Both the position numbers and the translations under genes were made by a program. 16,095 nt of DNA from CG03 sp034660675. Its GTDB lineage: Bacteria > CG03. Positions 6,352-14,691 of this stretch are shown piece after piece. The first letter of the stretch is position 1; each line of letters begins with the position of its first letter. The notes beneath the pieces are model-generated. The model worked only from the letters and a program-made list of their open reading frames with translations. It was not told where the DNA came from and ran no database searches. The DNA lies in assembly GCA_034660675.1 (NCBI GenBank), contig JAYEJT010000061.1, forward strand, positions 1 through 16,095. Direction: 5' to 3'.

Positions 6352-6980
6352 TGTTTTTTTCCGCATTTGTCCGCAAAGTTTTTCATAATTTTCAGGCCGT
6401 TTTCCCCGCTTTTTTCGGGATGGAATTGTACAGCCCAGAGATTGTCTTTGACAATAGAGGAAGTGAATTCATTCCCGTAGTTTGTGGTGGATGCCGCAAG
6501 AAACGAATCTTCGGGTGATACATAATATGAGTGAACAAAATAAAAATAGGAGTTGTTATCAATTTCCCTGAACATTTCCGGGACGCCGGCTGCGGCGTTT
6601 TGAAATTTTACGCGGTTCCAGCCCATATGCGGTATTTTCAGATTATTTCTGAAAAGTTTTACCCGGCCTTTTATTATATCCATGCCCGGTGATGAGCCGT
6701 GTTCTTCACTTTCTGTAAAAAGCATCTGGAGCCCGAGGCATATACCGAGACACGGTTTGCCGGAAACTATTTGTGATTTTATGGTTTTTAAGAGCTTTGC
6801 TTTTTTCAGATTATTTATTCCTTTTTGGAAAGCCCCCACGCCCGGAAGCACGATTCCGTCAGCGGATTCTATCTCTTTGATACGGGAACTTACGGTGACC
6901 TTGGCGCCGCTGAGTTCCAGAGCTTTGCCGACACTTTTGGTGTTGCCGAGACCATAATCTATTACGGTTATGGAAGGCAT
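6348..6980 (-). CDS. hisH: Imidazole glycerol phosphate synthase, glutaminase subunit HisH
   Basis: HisH is a class I glutamine amidotransferase that hydrolyses glutamine and channels ammonia to HisF. With the start at 6980 it has 210 residues, the family length, and opens ITVIDYGLGN. The catalytic triad is C81 in LGICLGLQ plus H187 and E189 in VQFHPEKSG. PGVGAF (46-51) and PHMGWN (117-122) are also conserved. The frame is open up to 7010, but those ten extra residues lie inside the acyltransferase gene. ATG 6980 shares its A with the upstream stop codon (TAATG), with GGAG just before it. The pair is adjacent and translationally coupled. Confidence 0.95.
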   Translation of the reverse strand: MPSITVIDYGLGNTKSVGKALELSGAKVTVSSRIKEIESADGIVLPGVGAFQKGINNLKKAKLLKTIKSQIVSGKPCLGICLGLQMLFTESEEHGSSPGMDIIKGRVKLFRNNLKIPHMGWNRVKFQNAAAGVPEMFREIDNNSYFYFVHSYYVSPEDSFLAASTTNYGNEFTSSIVKDNLWAVQFHPEKSGENGLKIMKNFADKCGKKQ

Positions 6981-7855
6981 TATCTCCATCTTCTGTGAAA
7001 CCAGAACCATTGGCCGGGGGATTTTCTTACAGCTTCTTCAACCGCGGAAGTGAAGAGCTGCGTGTTTTCTTCTTCGCTCCCGTTTACCGCAATGGCTTTT
7101 CCGATGTGTATAATGTGCCGTGTGCCATTCCGGGAGATGAAAGCAGGAAGGACAGACGCACCGGTTTTTTTAGCGAGCGCATTGGCGCCGGTGGCGGTTA
7201 AAACATTTTTTCCGAAGAATGTTGTTTTTATGCCGTGTGAAAATCGCTGGTCAACGTATATAAAAACCGCACAGCCGGTTCGCAACGATTTTATGGCTTT
7301 TTTCAGAGCCATAAAACGCGGATGATAATAGATGACGGGCTGCTTCAGTTTTTTCCTGTAGACGTTCAGCAGTTTTTCTATGCCTTTGCTGCTGATTGCT
7401 TTGGCTATAACATTGATCGTGAAACCCTCCGACGAAAACGCGGAACCCATTATGGGAAAATTTCCCACGTGGCCTGATATAAAAAGAACCGGTCCTTTTT
7501 TCAGGGCTTGTTTGTAATTGTCAAGCCCCTCAAAAGATATTTTTCTTTTTACTTCCCCCATGCCCCGCACATAGAAGTAATGCAGTTCAAAAGCCGTCTT
7601 GACGAGATTTTGCGCGGAAGATATGGCTATTGCCCTTTTTTCCCTGCAGGATAACCGGTCTCCGTAGGCTGTATCAAGATTTTTCATGGCGATTCTGCTG
7701 CGCGGGTAAGCTATATAAAAGGCGATAAAACCAATGACCCCGGCAAGTTTTTCCACAAAATGTATTGAGAAAGGGGATGCAAGAAACAGCACCACCGTTA
7801 TCGGGTAGAAAGAGAAATAATTCCCGGCCTTTTTTAGAAGTTTTCTTAATGGCAT
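6980..7855 (-). CDS. LpxL/HtrB-family lysophospholipid (lipid A-type) acyltransferase
   Basis: This family transfers an acyl chain from acyl-ACP to a lipid A precursor or related lipid at the inner membrane. The 291 residues include an N-terminal membrane anchor (about 18-50), the signature region PVLFISGHVGNFPIMG (122-137), DQRFSHGIKTTFFGK (202-215), ANALAKKTGASVLPAF (224-239) and the closing PGQWFWFHRRW (280-290). The family dyad is HX4(D/E). Here His129 is present but the acidic position is Pro134 (HVGNFP), which questions normal catalysis or shifts the acid elsewhere. There is no Shine-Dalgarno before ATG 7855; only 6 nt separate it from the duplicated tRNA end. It is coupled to hisH by TAATG. 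Its exact acceptor cannot be told. Confidence 0.85.
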   Translation of the reverse strand: MPLRKLLKKAGNYFSFYPITVVLFLASPFSIHFVEKLAGVIGFIAFYIAYPRSRIAMKNLDTAYGDRLSCREKRAIAISSAQNLVKTAFELHYFYVRGMGEVKRKISFEGLDNYKQALKKGPVLFISGHVGNFPIMGSAFSSEGFTINVIAKAISSKGIEKLLNVYRKKLKQPVIYYHPRFMALKKAIKSLRTGCAVFIYVDQRFSHGIKTTFFGKNVLTATGANALAKKTGASVLPAFISRNGTRHIIHIGKAIAVNGSEEENTQLFTSAVEEAVRKSPGQWFWFHRRWR

Positions 7856-7861
7856 TTTTAT

Positions 7862-7979
7862 AAAGCGGGTGAGGGGAATCCTTCTCCCCCGACGCCCTCG
7901 CGTCTCCTCTGAAGCCTGCCGCCCTCGCTTTCTCGTCCACAGGACGCGCTTCGGGTCGGCTTCGATTCCGTTTTATTAA
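7862..7979 (-). repeat. GC-rich hairpin cassette ending in a second copy of the tRNA-Gly 3' end
   Basis: The 19-nt AAAGCGGGTGAGGGGAATC (plus strand) occurs at 7862-7880 and again at 7979-7997, where it is the 3' end of tRNA-Gly. The downstream copy also keeps a CGGGGG/CCCC T-arm-like stem with a changed loop. The 98 nt between are GC-rich and structured. On the minus strand they hold GACGC GAGG GCGTC and GTCC TGT GGAC hairpins and GCGAGGGCG twice. TTCGATTCC (7961-7969) is the exact inverse of the tRNA T-arm GGAATCGAA (7992-8000). Duplicated tRNA 3' ends are typical of integration sites; this could be a minimal element or its remnant. I see no reading frame of note in it. Confidence 0.6.
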
Positions 7980-7980
7980 A

Positions 7981-8051
7981 AGCGGGTGAGGGGAATCGAA
8001 CCCCCGTCTTCAGCTTGGGAAGCTGATGTTCTGCCATTGAACCACACCCGC
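7981..8051 (-). tRNA. tRNA-Gly (anticodon CCC)
   Basis: The 71-nt cloverleaf is complete. The acceptor GCGGGTG pairs with CACCCGC, the D stem is GTTC/GAAC, and the anticodon stem TCAGC/GCTGA encloses loop TTCCCAA (anticodon CCC, decoding GGG). The variable loop is 4 nt and the T stem GGGGG/CCCCT has loop TTCGATT. The discriminator is U73, as expected for bacterial tRNA-Gly. CCA is not encoded. It lies 24 nt after ftsW on the same strand and is probably cut from the dcw operon transcript, as no separate promoter is obvious. Confidence 0.96.
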
Positions 8052-8075
8052 GGAAAATTAAATTTGGTTCCGCTT

Positions 8076-9185
8076 TCATCCCAGCATCCTTTCGGCGCTT
8101 TCCATATAAACGCTTATTACAATCCCCAGCGCCATATAAATTGCTATGAGGTTGGAACCTCCGTAACTCATAAACGGCAGCGCCAGGCCTTTTGTCGGCA
8201 GCATCCCAAGGCAGACGGCTATGTTGGCGAAAGCCCCCAGCGCAATAAGAGATGTGAGGCCGCTCACGAGTATTTTCGAAAACTTGTCTCTGCATCTCTT
8301 TGCCATTTCAAAACCGATTATAACAAAAACAGTGAATAATAAAAGAATCATAAAAGAACCTATTATCCCGAATTCTTCGCAAATAACGGAAAAAAGGAAA
8401 TCCGTGTGTGCGCATGGAAGATACATCAATTTGGAGGTGGAAGAGCCTGCTCCTTTTCCGAAAACTCCGCCGGAAACGACGGCGATGAGAGATCGTGTGA
8501 GCTGGTAGCCTTCGGCGTTTCTGTATTTAAAGGGTTCCATGAATGCGGTGATTCTGTCTCTCCGGTAAGATGTTCCGAATACCGCCCAGTACGCGAAGGG
8601 AATTCCGGCCAGCACAATAGCGATCAGCCGGCTCACCGGAACCTCCGCCAGAAAAAACACTATAAGGAAGAGTGCCGCAAGGGTAACGGTTGTTCCGAAA
8701 TCGGGCTGGCTGTAAACGAGGCCGCTCAGCGCAAGAAGCAGAATAAGGGGCCCGGTTAATATTTTGTAATCGTCAAGTTCTCCCCTGTGCCTGTCCAGGT
8801 AGTCCGCAAGATACATTACCCAGATGACTTTTAAGAATTCGCTCGGCTGCACGGCGATGGAACCGGGAAGAAACAGCCATCTTCGCGCGCCTTTGACCGG
8901 ATGCGTCACCCCCGGAATGAAAATGGCTATGAGGATCACCACGCCCGCGAGCATTGCCCACGGTATTGCCTGACGCATACTTTTTATATCTATTTCCCAA
9001 ATAGCAAAAAATATAACACTTGCCACGGCCAGCCACATTAATTGTCTGAGAAAATAGAAATACGGGTTGTTCAGCGCGTAAGAGCTTGTTACCGAAGTGA
9101 TGTCAAGAATCATGATGAGCCCTGTGCCTGACAGAAAATACGCAATCAGGATAAACACTTCTTTTAAGTAAGATTTTTTAGCCAT
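8076..9185 (-). CDS. ftsW: Septal peptidoglycan glycosyltransferase FtsW (SEDS family)
   Basis: FtsW polymerises lipid II glycan chains at the septum together with the transpeptidase FtsI. The 369-residue polytopic protein has about ten TM segments. SEDS motifs are GARRWLFLPGSIAVQPSEFLK (99-119), SQPDFGTTV (159-167), YQLTRSLIAVVSGGVFGKGAG (227-247), YLPCAHTDFLFSVICEEFG (255-273, with the conserved Asp at 262) and GMLPTKGLALPFMSYGGSN (327-345). The start overlaps the end of murD by 22 nt. RodA is the main alternative, but the dcw context and neighbouring ftsI favour FtsW. murG and murC, which usually follow, are replaced here by tRNA-Gly. Confidence 0.93.
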   Translation of the reverse strand: MAKKSYLKEVFILIAYFLSGTGLIMILDITSVTSSYALNNPYFYFLRQLMWLAVASVIFFAIWEIDIKSMRQAIPWAMLAGVVILIAIFIPGVTHPVKGARRWLFLPGSIAVQPSEFLKVIWVMYLADYLDRHRGELDDYKILTGPLILLLALSGLVYSQPDFGTTVTLAALFLIVFFLAEVPVSRLIAIVLAGIPFAYWAVFGTSYRRDRITAFMEPFKYRNAEGYQLTRSLIAVVSGGVFGKGAGSSTSKLMYLPCAHTDFLFSVICEEFGIIGSFMILLLFTVFVIIGFEMAKRCRDKFSKILVSGLTSLIALGAFANIAVCLGMLPTKGLALPFMSYGGSNLIAIYMALGIVISVYMESAERMLG

Positions 9186-10474
9186 TTTTTAAAAGCTGCC
9201 CCCCTTTTCTCAAAATTTGAAAACTGGTCGAATGATGAGCATCCCGGAGACAGCAGTACCGTGTCGCCGCGAGAACTTTTTTTGAGCGCTGCTTTGCAGG
9301 CTGCCGTGAATTTTTTTACGGTCAGCACTTTTGTTTTTTTGTTCAGTTCTTTTGCGATTCGCCCGCCCGCCTCGCCGTAAGCAATAAGAGCTTTGACATT
9401 TTTTAGATGTTTTCCCAGCGGTTTGTAAGAGCTTCCCTTGTCTCTTCCCCCCATTATAAGGATGAGCGGCCTGTTTATGTTTTTCAGGGCAAAGAGTACA
9501 GAGGAAACATTCGTGGCCTTTGAGTCATTGATAAAAGTTCTGCCGAGGCGGCTGCCCGAGTGCTCAAGCCGGTTTTTAAGGGGTTTGAAAAGATATATGC
9601 CGCGGCGTATTTTTTCGGGAGAAACGCCCATGGCCAGAGCCGCGCCGGCAGCGGCGAGGATATTGGTTTTGTTGGCCTCAAAAAGAAGTTGCACGTTTCC
9701 GGAATCATAGACGAGTTCTTTTGCTCCGGGGAATTTTTTTGCGGCTTTTTCAGAGAAGCACATTTTTTCGCCCTGAAAATATATGTCTTTACCGAGTTCC
9801 ATGATATCTGTTTTTTCCGGTGACCCGATGCCGCTGATTCCGATGTCACCGCGCCGGCGTCCGGCTAAGATGCTTTTTTTTACTGCAGCGTATTCGCTCA
9901 TATTTTTGTATCTCGAAAGATGATCCCTGTCTATGTTTAAAAGAATTCTCACGTCGGCCCCGAAAGCCTTGCGCGTGAGATGCTTTTCAAGGTTATAGCT
10001 TGACACTTCCGCAACGAGGATGCTGTTCCTGCTGAATTTTCCCAGAAGCCCTGCGAGGGGTATTCCTATGTTACCTCCGGGCACGGCATTTTTTCCAGCG
10101 GCGGAAAGCACGGCCGCGATGAGTGAGGTGACAGTTGATTTCCCGTTTGTACCGGTGACAAGAATTTTTTTCACATAAGACGGAATGAAGGAATAGGCTA
10201 ATTCAAATTCCCCGGCGACAGGGATTTTTTTGCGTTTTGCGGCCAGAACAAAGCTGCTTTTAGGATTTATTCCGGGAGAGAGTACCATCATATCTATGCC
10301 GGAGAGCTTTGCGGCGATTTCGCTTTGAAGAATGCATTCGGCTCCGGAAACCTTTGTTTTTTTGTTATCGGAAACAATTACGAGCGCGCCTTTTTTGATG
10401 AGGAAGTCCGCCAGCGCTCTGCCGCTTTTCCCCGCGCCGCACACGAGTATTTTTTTGTTTTTCAGCTTTATCAT
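9164..10474 (-). CDS. murD: UDP-N-acetylmuramoyl-L-alanine--D-glutamate ligase
   Basis: MurD adds D-Glu to UDP-MurNAc-L-Ala in the cytoplasm. The 436 residues show the N-terminal Rossmann-like uracil-binding domain (KILVCGAGKSGRA, 8-20), the ATP P-loop GTNGKST (108-114), NIDRDHLSRY (180-189) and a candidate carbamylated lysine in YAAVKKS (about K199). The C-terminal domain has NDSKATN (316-322), GGRDKGSSYKPL (342-353) and LLSPGCSSFDQF (407-418). EVSSYNLE (156-163) replaces the more usual SSFQLE. ATG 10474 makes an ATGA overlap with the mraY stop. Confidence 0.96.
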   Translation of the reverse strand: MIKLKNKKILVCGAGKSGRALADFLIKKGALVIVSDNKKTKVSGAECILQSEIAAKLSGIDMMVLSPGINPKSSFVLAAKRKKIPVAGEFELAYSFIPSYVKKILVTGTNGKSTVTSLIAAVLSAAGKNAVPGGNIGIPLAGLLGKFSRNSILVAEVSSYNLEKHLTRKAFGADVRILLNIDRDHLSRYKNMSEYAAVKKSILAGRRRGDIGISGIGSPEKTDIMELGKDIYFQGEKMCFSEKAAKKFPGAKELVYDSGNVQLLFEANKTNILAAAGAALAMGVSPEKIRRGIYLFKPLKNRLEHSGSRLGRTFINDSKATNVSSVLFALKNINRPLILIMGGRDKGSSYKPLGKHLKNVKALIAYGEAGGRIAKELNKKTKVLTVKKFTAACKAALKKSSRGDTVLLSPGCSSFDQFSNFEKRGAAFKKWLKNLT

Positions 10475-11556
10475 CTAACTTTTAGCGTTAGTAAAGCAAG
10501 TATTATGCAGAATATGCCCATTATCCAGAATCGCACCACAACTTTTGATTCCGGCCAGTTTTTGAGTTCAAAATGATGGTGCAGAGGAGCCATTTTAAAG
10601 AAGCGCCTGGATGTTTTCTTATAATAAAGAACCTGTATAATTACTGACAGCGCTTCAACCACAAAAACGCCGCCCGCCACAATCAGCAAAGCCTCCTGTT
10701 TTATGAGCACTGCTATGGCGCCTATCACGCCCCCCAGCGGGAGAGAGCCCGTGTCTCCCATGAATATTTCTGCCGGATGCGCGTTAAACCAGAGAAAGCC
10801 CATCCCCGCTCCGATGACTATGGTCAAAAAAATTGTCAGTTCTCCGGCATGAGGGACATAGGGAAATTTAAGGTAACCGGCGAATTTGATATTTCCGGCT
10901 ATATAGGCGAGTATTGCAAAAGCCGCGCCCACCAGCATGACGGAGCCTATGGCCAGACCGTCCAGGCCGTCTGTCAGATTCACGGCGTTAGAAGACGCCG
11001 TGACTATAATCGCCGTGAATAGGATATAAAAAACGCCCATATACAGAATAACGTTTTTGAAAAAAGGAATGCTTATGGCTGTTTGACCGCCGGGAAAACT
11101 GGGATTAAAAAATATGTAAATTCCCAGTCCGAAACCCGTTGCCGCTTGAAACATGAGTTTGCTTTTTGCGGAAAGGCCTTTGGCCGCATGATGTTTTATT
11201 TTTTTATAATCATCCATGAATCCGCACAGGCCCAGAATAAAAAGCACACTAACGACTATGTATGTGAACTTACAGTCCAGCCGCATCCACAGCAGTGAGT
11301 TTATTATTATGGCGGGGATGAGCACTATGCCGCCCATCGTGGGTATCGTGATCTTCTTATGGTGATTTACAAGAGAGTCTTCCCTCACCGCCATGAGCAG
11401 TTTTTTGCTTTTAAAATAATTTATCCACAGCGGCACCGTGAAAAACACAAGACTGAAAGAGGTTATTATCCCTCCCAGGGCGCGGAATGAAATATAACGG
11501 AATAGATTGAATCCGAAAAAAAATTCTTTAAGTGGAACCAACAGCCAATAAAACAT
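10471..11556 (-). CDS. mraY: Phospho-N-acetylmuramoyl-pentapeptide transferase
   Basis: MraY moves phospho-MurNAc-pentapeptide from UDP onto undecaprenyl phosphate to make lipid I at the inner membrane. The 361-residue polytopic protein has about ten TM segments and the standard Mg2+ and substrate motifs: FMDDYKK (113-119), NLTDGLDGLAIG (193-204), FMGDTGSLPLGG (265-276) and PLHHHFELKNWPE (324-336). The start ATG 11556 has a strong Shine-Dalgarno GGGGAGGG within the 11-nt gap after murE. murF, usually between murE and mraY, is absent. Confidence 0.97.
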   Translation of the reverse strand: MFYWLLVPLKEFFFGFNLFRYISFRALGGIITSFSLVFFTVPLWINYFKSKKLLMAVREDSLVNHHKKITIPTMGGIVLIPAIIINSLLWMRLDCKFTYIVVSVLFILGLCGFMDDYKKIKHHAAKGLSAKSKLMFQAATGFGLGIYIFFNPSFPGGQTAISIPFFKNVILYMGVFYILFTAIIVTASSNAVNLTDGLDGLAIGSVMLVGAAFAILAYIAGNIKFAGYLKFPYVPHAGELTIFLTIVIGAGMGFLWFNAHPAEIFMGDTGSLPLGGVIGAIAVLIKQEALLIVAGGVFVVEALSVIIQVLYYKKTSRRFFKMAPLHHHFELKNWPESKVVVRFWIMGIFCIILALLTLKVR

Positions 11557-11567
11557 TTATCCCTCCC

Positions 11568-13052
11568 CTATCTTTTCAATATTTTTTTCACGGTTTTTAT
11601 ATCACTGTATGCAATTTTTTTGTCGCCTACTATCTGGTATTCCTCGTGCCCTTTTCCCGTTATCAGTATTATATCACCTTTTTCCGCCATCGCAATGGCT
11701 CCGGCAATTGCTTTTCCGCGGTTAAGCTCCACCCTCCACGGCGGATTTCCGTCCGTGAATTTTGCGGCCTCGGTCTGCCTCATTCCTATTTCTATATCCA
11801 TCGCGATGGCCCGGGGATCCTCGTTTCGCGGATTGTCCGAAGTGATCCATGCGAAATCGGAATTTTCCGCAACGATTCTGCCCATTTCCGGTCTCTTCCC
11901 CCTGTCTCTGTTTCCGCCGGCGCCGAAAACGGTGATAGTTCTTTTTTGTGCCAGGGGTTTTAGTGTCAGGATGGCCTTTTCCAGAGCGTCGGGAGTGTGG
12001 GCATAATCCACATAAACGGAAAAACCTTTTTCCGACGGTATTCTGCTGAGGCGGCCTTTAATATCCAGAACTTTTTCAAGACCTTTTTTTATGCTGAGGG
12101 TGCTGAAGCCGCTTTCATGCGCGAGAGCAAAAGCCGCCAGCGCGTTCATGACATTATGTTCGCCGGGCAGATGAAGTTCGATACGGATTTTTTCTTTGGG
12201 GCTCTTTACTTCAAAAGTTGTTTTTGTGATGTCGGCGCCCAGTATTTTCCCGCGGTAAACAGCCTGCCTGCTGATGCCGTATGTCACCGTTTTTAAAGGA
12301 AGGCCGTCAATGATTTTTCCTGACCATTCGTCATCTGAATTTATAACGGCCAGCCCCTCTTCGCCGTGAGCATCGCGGACTTTTTCAAAAAGTTTTCGTT
12401 TCGCCGAAGCGTAGTTCTCCATGTTCCCGTGCCAGTCGAGATGCTCGCGTGAGAGATTTGTGAATACCGCTGCCTTAAATGTAAGAGCTTCAATGCATTT
12501 CCGGTCAATTCCCTGTGAAGAAATCTCTATGAAGCAGTGTTTCCCGCCGGTTTTAACGAATTCAGATATCAGTTTTGATATATCCGCGGATTCCGCTGTC
12601 GTGTTCGGCAGGATAAATTTTTGTTTCGCGAATCTGTAATTAACAGTGCCGAAGACGGCGCATTTTTTGCCGGCCGCTTTTGCGATACTCTCCAGCAAAT
12701 AAGTCACGGTTGTTTTTCCGTTGGTTCCGGTGATACCGTACAAATTAAGTTTTTTTGAAGGAAACCCCCAGAAGGCCTCGGCTATGCGCGCCATAGCCGT
12801 TTTTACATGCGTCACTTTTATTTCGGGGACGCCGGTGCCGAGGAATTTTGCGGCCGCAACCGCGGCGGCACCTTTCTTTACGGCCTCTCCCGCAAAATTT
12901 TCGCCGTTGGCCGCGTTACCCGGGAAAGCAAAAAACAGATCACCCTTTTTTGTCCGCCGGCTGTCGTAAGAAATACCTTTGATTGTGGTATTGCCGCCGG
13001 TTTGCGCCGGAGTTGCAATGCCGGATTTTAAGATAAGTTCATTAAGTTTCAT
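11568..13052 (-). CDS. murE: UDP-MurNAc-tripeptide synthetase MurE (meso-DAP type)
   Basis: MurE adds the third residue to UDP-MurNAc-L-Ala-D-Glu. The 494 residues carry the P-loop GTNGKTT (109-115), the TTAES segment (151-155), FTNLSREHLDWHG (197-209), the carbamylated-lysine region YASAKRKLF (around K218), VDYAHTPDAL (348-357), FGAGGNRDRGKRPEMG (376-391) and GKGHEEYQ (466-473). The specificity motif DNPR (406-409) indicates meso-diaminopimelate rather than lysine. Two family positions deviate: SSQG (178-181) where SSH(A/G) is usual, and GRLS (333-336) where GRME is usual. The start overlaps the ftsI end by 11 nt; its Shine-Dalgarno is weak, consistent with coupled translation. Confidence 0.96.
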   Translation of the reverse strand: MKLNELILKSGIATPAQTGGNTTIKGISYDSRRTKKGDLFFAFPGNAANGENFAGEAVKKGAAAVAAAKFLGTGVPEIKVTHVKTAMARIAEAFWGFPSKKLNLYGITGTNGKTTVTYLLESIAKAAGKKCAVFGTVNYRFAKQKFILPNTTAESADISKLISEFVKTGGKHCFIEISSQGIDRKCIEALTFKAAVFTNLSREHLDWHGNMENYASAKRKLFEKVRDAHGEEGLAVINSDDEWSGKIIDGLPLKTVTYGISRQAVYRGKILGADITKTTFEVKSPKEKIRIELHLPGEHNVMNALAAFALAHESGFSTLSIKKGLEKVLDIKGRLSRIPSEKGFSVYVDYAHTPDALEKAILTLKPLAQKRTITVFGAGGNRDRGKRPEMGRIVAENSDFAWITSDNPRNEDPRAIAMDIEIGMRQTEAAKFTDGNPPWRVELNRGKAIAGAIAMAEKGDIILITGKGHEEYQIVGDKKIAYSDIKTVKKILKR

Positions 13053-14691
13053 TTCTTTTGTCCGTTTTAAGCCGTGCCGGCGCGATTCCGTAGATGTCTA
13101 TAATTTCTTTTGCGGTCCGGCGGAAAGCTTCCGCACAAACGGTTCCGCCGTAATAATGTTCCCGGGGTTCATCAAGGGCTATAAAAATGACGAATTCCGG
13201 ATTTTCCTTCGGGAAAAACCCGCCCAGTGAAGCGAAATACGCGTCTTCAGAATATTTGCCGGCTTTTGTGTCAAATTTTTGCGCGGTGCCGGTTTTGCCG
13301 CATATTTGCCAGCCTTGCATTCTGACTTTTGCGCCTGTGCCGCCTTCCACCACATGAAAAAGCATTTCTTTGACCGTTGCCGCTGTTTTTTCCGTGATTA
13401 CTCGCCGGATTTTAACAGCTTTTGTTTTGTAAACCGTTTTGCCGGCGGAGCTGATGATGCTTTCCAGTATGCGCGGCTTTATCAGCGCTCCTCCGTTGGC
13501 GATCACCGCAAAAGACTGAGCTATCTGAAGCGGCGTGGCCGCTATTTCCTGCCCGAAAGAAATGTAGTAAAGAGAGGTTTGCTCCCATCTGTCAATTCTT
13601 TTGAGCATGCCCCTGGCTTCTCCGGGAAGTTTTATCCCCGTCTGGCATCCGAAACCGAAATCCCGGGCTGTTTTGTAAAGTGTGTTTTTTCCGACCATGT
13701 TCCCTATTTTGCTCGCGCCTATGTTGGAGGAGAACCTGATGATATCGTTTACGGTGAGCCAATCATAGGGGTCGTGGTCGGTTATTTTTATTCCCGCGAA
13801 TTCAAAGGATCCGTTTTCGCAGAAAAATTTGTCTTCGGGTTTTACCAGGCCGTTTTCTATCGCTGCGGCGACTGTCACTATTTTAAAAGTTGAACCCGGT
13901 TCCATAGCGTCGGAGATGATAGGGTTTTTTAGAAGTTTTTCCGAGTCGTTTCCGGCCATAACCGCGGCGAGAATTTTTCCCGTCTGCGGATCCATGACTA
14001 TGCCGTAGCCGGCTTTGGCTTTGTAAAGGTCAACAGATGCGGTAAGCTGTCTGTAAAGAAATTTTTGAAGCCTGCCGGTAATAGTTAATTTCACGGTGTC
14101 GCCGCCGGCATGCAGCATATCGGGGTCATCACTCAGCAGCAATTTTCCTGTCGCGTCGATTTCTATTATTTCGCCCTGTCCGCCCTCAAGATATTTGTTG
14201 TATTTATATTCTATGCCGCTGGCACCGTCGTTTTCGTAATTTGTGAAACCGCAAATGGGGGAGTAGACGTTGTTGTCAAAATACACGCGTTTTTGAGCAG
14301 GTATAAATTCCAGTTTTTTGGATATGTTTTTTCCACGAAGAATTTTTGTTTCTTCCGGAGGCAGGAATTTAATAAGAAGTTTCCGGCGACTGTTTTTTGA
14401 GGAGAGTTTTGAAACCGCTCCCATCCGGCGAAGAATTTTTGTTTCCCCGGAAGTCAGTTTTTTGTCCTTTTTCAGAAAAATACGTGTTCCGCGTATGGAA
14501 GACGCTATTATATTTCCATCGGAGCTGATTATATTTCCGCGAAGTTTTTTAATGCGTCCGAAAGTGCGCCTGTTGGCGAAGATGACGGATTTTTTTACGG
14601 TGTGCAGGTATATTATCCGTACGCCGAGTGTGGTAAACAGCGCGACAAACAATATGCTTACTATGGTGAGACGCGTGTTATTCTTCGGCAT
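13042..14691 (-). CDS. ftsI: Peptidoglycan D,D-transpeptidase FtsI (class B PBP, PBP3-like)
   Basis: FtsI cross-links septal peptidoglycan in partnership with FtsW. The 549 residues comprise a short cytoplasmic tail, one TM anchor (about 9-29), a pedestal domain (LRGNIISSDG at 50-59; YSPICGFTNYENDGASGIE around 143-161) and the transpeptidase domain. The penicillin-binding motifs are STFK (267-270), SSN (321-323) and KTGT (466-469). There is no PASTA extension, which fits FtsI rather than a sporulation or Gram-positive PBP. ATG 14691 is preceded by AAAGGAAG at good spacing and overlaps the ftsL end by 14 nt. Confidence 0.95.
   Translation of the reverse strand: MPKNNTRLTIVSILFVALFTTLGVRIIYLHTVKKSVIFANRRTFGRIKKLRGNIISSDGNIIASSIRGTRIFLKKDKKLTSGETKILRRMGAVSKLSSKNSRRKLLIKFLPPEETKILRGKNISKKLEFIPAQKRVYFDNNVYSPICGFTNYENDGASGIEYKYNKYLEGGQGEIIEIDATGKLLLSDDPDMLHAGGDTVKLTITGRLQKFLYRQLTASVDLYKAKAGYGIVMDPQTGKILAAVMAGNDSEKLLKNPIISDAMEPGSTFKIVTVAAAIENGLVKPEDKFFCENGSFEFAGIKITDHDPYDWLTVNDIIRFSSNIGASKIGNMVGKNTLYKTARDFGFGCQTGIKLPGEARGMLKRIDRWEQTSLYYISFGQEIAATPLQIAQSFAVIANGGALIKPRILESIISSAGKTVYKTKAVKIRRVITEKTAATVKEMLFHVVEGGTGAKVRMQGWQICGKTGTAQKFDTKAGKYSEDAYFASLGGFFPKENPEFVIFIALDEPREHYYGGTVCAEAFRRTAKEIIDIYGIAPARLKTDKRNET

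Noticed and set aside
5563..6980. HisF/HisH as surface-sugar amidation paralogues (WbuZ/WbuY-type), given the neighbouring lipid acyltransferase
   Set aside because: Both proteins carry full canonical HisF and HisH motifs and lengths, and there are no sugar-biosynthesis genes nearby. Genuine IGP synthase is simpler.
7858..8295. 145-codon minus-strand frame through the cassette, the tRNA and the ftsW 3' end
   Set aside because: It reads across a perfect tRNA gene and overlaps ftsW out of frame, so it is not a plausible protein.
11420..11428. Perfect DnaA-box-like TTATCCACA, considered as a sign of oriC near rpmH
   Set aside because: It is single, inside the mraY coding sequence and 7 kb from rpmH. 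One near match at about 3836 is inside rnpA. There is no AT-rich cluster of boxes.
13279..13893. 204-codon plus-strand frame inside ftsI
   Set aside because: Opposite the conserved transpeptidase domain; no motif of its own.
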